Shown here: piece after piece, positions 58,627-64,000 of the stretch
Layout of the letters: each line of letters opens with the position of its first letter
Numbering within the stretch: position 1 is the stretch's first letter
Assembly: GCF_007004765.1 (NCBI RefSeq)
Contig: NZ_VIKR01000001.1
Coordinates: 310,001-374,000 of the forward strand
Reading direction: 5' to 3'
Source of the DNA: Aliikangiella marina
GTDB lineage: Bacteria; Pseudomonadota; Gammaproteobacteria; Enterobacterales; Kangiellaceae
Length of the DNA: 64,000 bases
The notes under the pieces: generated by a model
What the model saw: only the letters and a program-made list of their open reading frames with translations
What the model was told of the DNA's origin: nothing
Database searches by the model: none
Translations under genes and position numbers: made by a program

Positions 58627-58652
58627 GCTTTCCCTTGATTAAGTGGGAAAGC
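58627..58652. terminator. Hairpin after the thioredoxin-like gene
   Basis: GCTTTCCC/GGGAAAGC stem with a 10-base loop. No T run, so termination is uncertain. Confidence 0.4.
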
Positions 58653-58661
58653 GATAATGTT

Positions 58662-58702
58662 TAAGCCCTAAGCCCTAAGCCCTAAGCCCTAAGCCCTAAG
58701 CC
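58662..58702. repeat. Heptamer tandem repeat (TAAGCCC), 5.9 copies
   Basis: Five perfect TAAGCCC units plus TAAGCC between the thioredoxin-like gene and cysJ. A slipped-strand simple repeat, likely variable in copy number between strains. Confidence 0.9.
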
Positions 58703-58925
58703 TCAAATCCATTGCTCTCAATGAGCAGTCTGAGGCTCCTCGTTTAGTAACCAGTGTTGAATACCCATCCCAAAAATGCGGGTTACAAAACCAGTTTGGT
58801 TAAATTGTGTCAGGCTTTTTTGACTCGTATTACCAACAGTTATTCCCCAATAGCTGTTAATTAGTGGCTCTAATTTCCTCCTCGGCTCAAAATTTCGACT
58901 AATTCTCATAAAGTGAAATAGTCTC

Positions 58926-60839
58926 GTGAATAGAAAAGTCGATTTCCCGCAATCAGCTTTGCCCCTCGGTGGTGAGCTGTTATCGCAATTACAACAGTTT
59001 GAAGCCAAGGAGCTTTATTGGCTGAGTGGTTATGCATCAGGCCTTGCCGATGCAAAAGGCGAGTCAGCGGCTCAGCAGGCTGAAAACAATGTATCAAGCC
59101 CTGTAACAGCGCAACCAATGCCTGCTCAGCGGCGCGTGATAAAAAAGAAAGTCGTAAAGCCGGTTGCGTTGAGCACACAAGTTCTCTATGCCTCACAGTC
59201 GGGAAACTCACAAAAAGTTGCTGAGTCCCTTCATCAATCATTAGGACAGAAAGGCTTAAAGGCTAATTTAGCGTCGGTGGCTGACTTTAAACCCGCGAAA
59301 CTAAAAGACCAGCAGGTTATTCTCATGGTCGCCGCTACCCACGGTGAGGGCGAGCCCCCCGATGACGCAATCGACTTTCATGAAGTGGTCCTTGGCAAAA
59401 GAGCGCCTAAATTAACCGGCTCAAAACATGCCGTTTTAAGCCTCGGCGATTCAAGCTATGAGTTTTTCTGCCAGACCGGTAAAGATTTTGATAAAGCCTT
59501 CAGTCAAGCGGGCTCTCAAGCTTTATTAGCTCGTGAAGATCTCGATGTGGATTTTGAAGCTCAAGCAGATGCTTGGATTCTTAAGGTTGTTGAAAAAGTC
59601 TCAGCGCTTGCGAGTCAGGGTGAGACCGTCGAAGTCGAAGAGTTGGTTGATGTTGAAGTTAATGATACTTATGTTGACGGCGATGTGCAGGTGACTGACG
59701 AATCTACTCAAGCCAATTCAGTACCTGAAGTTGTTTACGATAAGGATAATCCCTTTACAGCTACTATTCTCGGTAATCAAAAAATCACCGGTCGAGGCTC
59801 GTCCAAGCATATTAATCATATTGAAATATCACTCGAAGGATCCGGCATCACTTATCAACCCGGTGACTCCTTGGGAATCTGGCCAAAAAATAATGCTGCT
59901 AGCGTTGAGATGATACTCAAGCTAGCAGAATTAACGGGTGAAGAAGAGCTCGAGTACAAAGGAAAAACAGCGTCTATTCGCAAGCTTCTCTCCGAACGCT
60001 TAGAGATAACATTGTTGAATAAAGGATTTATTCAATCTTATGCTGAAATCGTCGCTAACCATTCATTAAAAACGATTGCCGAAGAGAACTTTGCTGAGTT
60101 TGCAGCAAATAACCAAGTCATTGATGTGTTGAATATCGCACCGACTAAGCTAACTGCAGAACAGCTTGTCAACTTATTGAAGCCGATCAAGCCGCGGATG
60201 TATTCCATTGCATCAAGTTTGTCGGCAACACCTGATGAAGTGCACCTAACTGTCGGCTTAAAGGTTGCGGAGAATCAAAATGGTGAGCGTTTTGGCGCAG
60301 CCAGTCATTTCTTGATCGACTCGCTTAAAGAAGACGATCAAGTGTTAGTTTTCGTTGAAGCGAACCGCCATTTTAAATTACCCGATGACCAACGGCCAGT
60401 AATTATGATTGGCCCTGGCACAGGTATTGCGCCATTTCGTTCATTTTTGCAAGAAAGACAAGAATCTGAGGCGGACAGTGATAGCTGGCTGTTTTTTGGA
60501 AATCCACATTTTAATACCGATTTTCTTTATCAAACCGAGCTTCAAGATTTTTTAAAGGATAAGACATTATCTAAATTAGATGTTGCGTTCTCCCGAGATC
60601 AACACGAGAAAATCTATGTACAGGATAGGCTACGAGAAAATGCCGAAGAGCTGTGGAAATGGATTGACCAAGACGGTGCTGCGATTTATGTGTGTGGCGA
60701 TATGAGTCGAATGGCCAAAGATGTTGAGGCTGAATTATTAAAAACCTTTATTGAGCAAGGTTCGCTCAATCAGGACCAAGCGAAAGATTATTTGAAGTCG
60801 TTGAAAAAAACGAATCGTTACCAAAGAGATGTGTATTAA
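58926..60839 (+). CDS. cysJ: Assimilatory sulfite reductase flavoprotein subunit
   Basis: A 637-residue diflavin reductase. Flavodoxin domain from about 88 (SQSGNSQKVAES, FMN), FAD-binding RMYSIASS near 424, NADPH-binding GPGTGIAPFRSF near 496, and C-terminal YQRDVY. It passes electrons from NADPH via FAD and FMN to CysI for sulfite reduction to sulfide. Longer than E. coli CysJ (599) because of an N-terminal extension and an acidic linker after the flavodoxin. GTG start. cysI follows 2 bp downstream. Confidence 0.95.
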   Translation: MNRKVDFPQSALPLGGELLSQLQQFEAKELYWLSGYASGLADAKGESAAQQAENNVSSPVTAQPMPAQRRVIKKKVVKPVALSTQVLYASQSGNSQKVAESLHQSLGQKGLKANLASVADFKPAKLKDQQVILMVAATHGEGEPPDDAIDFHEVVLGKRAPKLTGSKHAVLSLGDSSYEFFCQTGKDFDKAFSQAGSQALLAREDLDVDFEAQADAWILKVVEKVSALASQGETVEVEELVDVEVNDTYVDGDVQVTDESTQANSVPEVVYDKDNPFTATILGNQKITGRGSSKHINHIEISLEGSGITYQPGDSLGIWPKNNAASVEMILKLAELTGEEELEYKGKTASIRKLLSERLEITLLNKGFIQSYAEIVANHSLKTIAEENFAEFAANNQVIDVLNIAPTKLTAEQLVNLLKPIKPRMYSIASSLSATPDEVHLTVGLKVAENQNGERFGAASHFLIDSLKEDDQVLVFVEANRHFKLPDDQRPVIMIGPGTGIAPFRSFLQERQESEADSDSWLFFGNPHFNTDFLYQTELQDFLKDKTLSKLDVAFSRDQHEKIYVQDRLRENAEELWKWIDQDGAAIYVCGDMSRMAKDVEAELLKTFIEQGSLNQDQAKDYLKSLKKTNRYQRDVY

Positions 60840-60841
60840 TC

Positions 60842-62689
60842 ATGGCAAGTGAAGAAACCTTATTAGATGTTGTCGAAAGCAGTGTAGACATGGAAATTAT
60901 TGAGCCGAACAGCGTCACCGTGGCTGAGCAAAGTCATCAAGATTCGTTTATTCAACCAACAGTTTATGATCCAAGTACGCACACGGATGTTGAACGGATT
61001 AAAGTTGAGAGTGAGTATTTACGGGGCACCATTACGCCCAGTTTAAAAAATCCATTGACTGGTGCGGTGGCTGACGACGACTTGATGCTGATTAAGTTTC
61101 ATGGCATCTACCAGCAAGATGATCGCGATATCCGAAATGAGCGACGTAAGCAAAAATTAGAACCTTTGTATTCGTTTATGATTAGAGCTCGGGTACCAGG
61201 TGGCGTCGCTACCGCTGCGCAGTATCTACAAATGGCAGAACTTGCAACTCAGTATTCTTCAGGCTCGTTACGTTTGACGACTCGACAAGCTTTTCAATGG
61301 CACGGCGTGTTTAAGCGAAATTTAAAAACGACCATCGCAGGGATCAATAAAAGCATGCTTGATACCATTGCTGCTTGCGGTGACGTCAATCGAAATGTTA
61401 TGAGCAATCCATTGCCTGAGACGTCTGCGATTCACGCTGAAGTTTATGAATGGGCTCAGAAAATTTCTGAGCATCTTTTACCGCAGACCAAGGCGTATCA
61501 CGAGATCTGGCTTGATGGCGAAAAAGTTGAGTCGAGTGAAGTTGAACCGGCGAAAGAAGGACCTCAAGGGCAAGGTTTCAAAGAGCCTATTTATGGAAAG
61601 ACTTACTTACCGAGGAAGTTTAAAACCGCACTTGCGATACCGCCCTACAATGATGTTGATGTGTTTGCCAATGATTTAGGGTTTATTGCGATCGTCGAAA
61701 ATGAGCAATTAGTGGGTTTTAATGTCACCGTCGGTGGCGGGATGGGATCAAGTCATGGCGATGAATCAACTTACCCGCGAGTCGCCGATGTTATCGGTTT
61801 TTGCTCATTGGACCAAGTGCTGACCGTCGCGGAAAATGTTGTCAAAGTACAACGTGATTTTGGTAACCGCGAAGTACGTAAATTAGCTCGTTTAAAATAT
61901 ACGATTGATCGTTTAGGTTTAGCGGGTTTTAAAGAGAAGCTGTTCGCCTATCAAGGGTTTGAATTAGCAGAAGCGAGAGCCTTCGAATTTAAGCACAACG
62001 GCGACCGTTATGGTTGGTACCAAGATGAAGTCGGTAATTGGCATTTGACTCTATATATTCACAGTGGTCGAATCGCGGACTTTGATGATAAACTGTTGTT
62101 CACCGGTTTAAAGGAAATTGCTAAAGTCCACCAAGGTGAGTTCAGAATTTCGCCCAATCAGAACTTGATCATCAGCAACGTCACTCGCCAAACTAAGCCA
62201 GTGATTGAAGCATTAATTAACCGCTATGGCATTAGTATCGGAGAAGTTGAATCTCCGGTGAGAAAAAACTCATTGGCTTGTGTGGCTTTTCCAACTTGCT
62301 CGCTAGCGATGGCCGAAGCAGAAAGATACTTGCCGAGTTTTATTGATAAGTTTGAAGAGCTTTTAGCAAAGTATGATTTGAGTGAACAGGCCATCAATAT
62401 TCGAATGACAGGCTGTCCAAATGGTTGCGCACGACCCTTCTTAGGCGAAATTGGTTTAGTGGGCAAGGCACCAGGAAAATATAACCTTTATCTTGGTGCG
62501 AGTCACATTGGCAGTCGACTGAATAAACTTTATCGGGAAAATATTAATGAGGCACAGATTTTGTCTGAGCTGGAACCGATAATTCAAGATTATGCGAACG
62601 CTAAAAATGAAGATGAATATTTTGGCGATTTTGTGATCCGTAAAGGCTATATCAAAGCGGTTCAAAATGGTTTGGACTTTCATTCCTGA
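60842..62689 (+). CDS. cysI: Assimilatory sulfite reductase hemoprotein subunit
   Basis: A 615-residue siroheme/4Fe-4S enzyme catalysing six-electron reduction of sulfite. Cluster cysteines are in CVAFPTC (480 and 486) and CPNGC (525 and 529). SGSLRLTTRQAFQWHGVFK and YLRGTI are typical of the family. An extra ~45-residue N-terminal region precedes the usual start of homology. Forms one operon with cysJ and cysH. Confidence 0.95.
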   Translation: MASEETLLDVVESSVDMEIIEPNSVTVAEQSHQDSFIQPTVYDPSTHTDVERIKVESEYLRGTITPSLKNPLTGAVADDDLMLIKFHGIYQQDDRDIRNERRKQKLEPLYSFMIRARVPGGVATAAQYLQMAELATQYSSGSLRLTTRQAFQWHGVFKRNLKTTIAGINKSMLDTIAACGDVNRNVMSNPLPETSAIHAEVYEWAQKISEHLLPQTKAYHEIWLDGEKVESSEVEPAKEGPQGQGFKEPIYGKTYLPRKFKTALAIPPYNDVDVFANDLGFIAIVENEQLVGFNVTVGGGMGSSHGDESTYPRVADVIGFCSLDQVLTVAENVVKVQRDFGNREVRKLARLKYTIDRLGLAGFKEKLFAYQGFELAEARAFEFKHNGDRYGWYQDEVGNWHLTLYIHSGRIADFDDKLLFTGLKEIAKVHQGEFRISPNQNLIISNVTRQTKPVIEALINRYGISIGEVESPVRKNSLACVAFPTCSLAMAEAERYLPSFIDKFEELLAKYDLSEQAINIRMTGCPNGCARPFLGEIGLVGKAPGKYNLYLGASHIGSRLNKLYRENINEAQILSELEPIIQDYANAKNEDEYFGDFVIRKGYIKAVQNGLDFHS

Positions 62690-62710
62690 TTGTTGTTGAT
62701 GAGGTAGGCG

Positions 62711-63442
62711 ATGTTAAATCTAGAAAAACTTAATTTGCAAGTCGCAGATGACTTTGACGCAGTTAATCGCTTTTTAGAAAACCAAACTGCGCAACAGCGA
62801 GTGGCTTGGGCGATTGAGAATCTTCCGGGAGAGTTTGCGTTGTCGTCAAGCTTTGGCGTTCAGTCAGCGGTGAGTTTACATCTGTTAACCCAGATAAAGC
62901 CTGATATTCCTGTTTTATTAGTTGATACGGGATACCTGTTTCCTGAAACTTACCAGTTTGTGGAACAGCTTACAGAGCGTCTTGATTTAAACTTGCATGT
63001 ATTGCGACCCAAAGTTTCCAGTGCATGGCAAGAGGCGAGGTTTGGTCGATTGTGGGAAAAGGGGCTCGATGGACTGAATCAATATAACCAAATGAATAAA
63101 GTTCAGCCTATGGAGGATGGATTGAGCGAGCGAAATGTGTCTACTTGGTTTGCAGGTATAATGCGAAGCCAATCCGATACGCGCAAACGCATTAATGTGG
63201 TTCAAAAAATTCGCGGGCGATATAAGGTGCACCCGCTAATTGACTGGAACAACAGGAAGGTCCATCAATACTTGAAAGCTCATGACTTACCTTATCATCC
63301 GCTTTGGGAAAAAGGGTATGTGTCAATTGGAGATACTCATAGCACGGTACCGCTGAGCTTGGGCATGAGCGAGTCGGACACGCGTTTTGGCGGTCTTAAG
63401 CGAGAATGTGGTCTTCATGAGGAAACATCGTCGAGCTTATGA
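62711..63442 (+). CDS. cysH: PAPS reductase
   Basis: A 243-residue protein. [16 protein letters not shown] (PP-loop-like), [35 protein letters not shown] and the C-terminal ECGLHEE with the active Cys. It reduces PAPS (or APS) to sulfite using thioredoxin. The lack of the extra Cys-Cys cluster pairs suggests the PAPS-type enzyme. AGGTAG lies before the ATG. Confidence 0.95.
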   Translation: MLNLEKLNLQVADDFDAVNRFLENQTAQQRVAWAIENLPGEFALSSSFGVQSAVSLHLLTQIKPDIPVLLVDTGYLFPETYQFVEQLTERLDLNLHVLRPKVSSAWQEARFGRLWEKGLDGLNQYNQMNKVQPMEDGLSERNVSTWFAGIMRSQSDTRKRINVVQKIRGRYKVHPLIDWNNRKVHQYLKAHDLPYHPLWEKGYVSIGDTHSTVPLSLGMSESDTRFGGLKRECGLHEETSSSL

Positions 63443-63527
63443 AAAGGAACTGTTGAGCGGCTAGAATCAGAGTTTGACAATCTATGCTTAAGTCATCAAG
63501 ATTGGCAAAACTCAAACTTAAAATCTA

Positions 63528-63968
63528 GTGTCAATGACCAACCTTTTGTTAATAACGCTCATTAACATCGCCGTAATGGCTCTGGCGGTGCTTATTCACT
63601 ATGAGTTCCTTTATAAGCTCACTTCACTAATTCCAAAATTAAAAATTGTTCACCGTTTTAGGATCGTTATCGGTGTAATGGGAGCGCTCGTTGCTCACGT
63701 GATCGAGGTTTGGCTGTTTGCATTTGTTTATTACCTACTGATTAAGAGCGGCAACTTTGGGTATTTACAAGGTAATTTCGATGGCTCGTTGCTCGACTGC
63801 GTTTATTTTTCCTTCACTAATTACACAACCTTAGGCTATGGGGATATTGAACCAATGGGGCCGATCCGATTCTTAACCGGCATAGAGTCGCTTACGGGTC
63901 TAGTGATGATTACTTGGACCGCTTCGTTTCTTTATTATGAAATGCAGCGTCATTGGCAAGGGCGTTAA
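63528..63968 (+). CDS. Two-TM potassium channel family protein
   Basis: A 146-residue protein: an N-terminal helix (LLLITLINIAVMALAVLIHY), a second at about 45-72, a pore region with selectivity filter TLGYGD (101-106) and an inner helix (FLTGIESLTGLVMITWTASF). It lacks a cytosolic RCK domain. Start GTG 63528 or ATG 63534. Probably a small ion channel. Confidence 0.8.
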   Translation: MSMTNLLLITLINIAVMALAVLIHYEFLYKLTSLIPKLKIVHRFRIVIGVMGALVAHVIEVWLFAFVYYLLIKSGNFGYLQGNFDGSLLDCVYFSFTNYTTLGYGDIEPMGPIRFLTGIESLTGLVMITWTASFLYYEMQRHWQGR

Positions 63969-64000
63969 AAATTAACCAAGTGGACGACTGTAAGTTATTC

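Noticed and set aside
58662-58702. Telomere or CRISPR-like array from TAAGCCC repeats
   Set aside because: Only six short units without spacers in the middle of a chromosome; no cas genes anywhere in the window.

Overview
The window is about 64 kb of a gammaproteobacterial chromosome with moderately low GC. The flanking genes support this: a Bax-inhibitor-1/YccA family membrane protein, tRNA-Ser, an assimilatory sulfite-reduction cluster cysJ-cysI-cysH, a FimL-like pilus regulator and an AraC-type regulator. A marine Kangiella/Aliikangiella-like lineage is possible, but the genus cannot be fixed from the sequence alone.

Bases 1-915 are host DNA: a partial BI-1/YccA gene (minus strand), then tRNA-Ser(UGA). 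Bases 916-42946 are a complete-looking siphovirus prophage (HK97-type head, long non-contractile tail) integrated into the 3' end of that tRNA and bounded by a 34-bp identical direct repeat. From left to right it has: (i) an integrase operon with its own autoregulated promoter (1.05-2.92 kb); (ii) a long leftward early operon (10.19 to 2.92 kb) encoding a RecA-like ATPase, DUF669 protein, SF2 helicase, PD-(D/E)XK nuclease, small zinc proteins, phage Dam methylase and excisionase; (iii) an XRE regulator between two operator arrays (10.2-10.8 kb); (iv) rightward small zinc-finger genes, a tRNA-like element, a primase-polymerase/helicase and RusA (10.8-15.4 kb); (v) late genes: holin-like, HNH, TerS, TerL, portal, ClpP-type protease, capsid, connectors, tail tube, tail chaperones with a -1 frameshift, tape measure, tip and adhesins (16.1-37.5 kb); (vi) small membrane or secreted proteins (37.7-38.9 kb); (vii) an immunity region with a CI-like repressor, four operators, two small genes, an Ash-like region and Rha (38.8-41.5 kb); (viii) a minus-strand cargo cassette beside attR (41.5-42.5 kb).

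Bases 42947-46660 form a second, smaller and decaying island ending in a third partial copy of the att core. It holds an EAL-domain phosphodiesterase pseudogene whose catalytic Glu codon is now TAG, a ParB-like protein, small ORFs, and a divergent pair made of a HEPN-motif protein and a secreted protein. Next comes a REP-associated-type tyrosine transposase element (46.66-47.96 kb), which abuts a leftover 3' end of a second EAL copy.

Bases 48.2-64 kb are host DNA. A minus-strand group of envelope genes (M23 endopeptidase with SH3-like repeats, two anchored or exported unknown proteins, and a large lytic-transglycosylase-like protein with SH3 domains) lies divergent from an AraC-family gene. 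FimL-like, thioredoxin-like, cysJIH and a two-TM potassium-channel gene follow.

The less ordinary features are regulatory or structural: a 12-bp motif repeated exactly at three late-module junctions; a four-site operator array with 41-20-41 bp spacing; a five-unit 10-bp helically phased repeat; a promoter with a dyad operator inside its 17-bp spacer; a noncanonical tRNA-like element fused to a duplicated ribosome-binding site; and three att copies indicating successive integrations.
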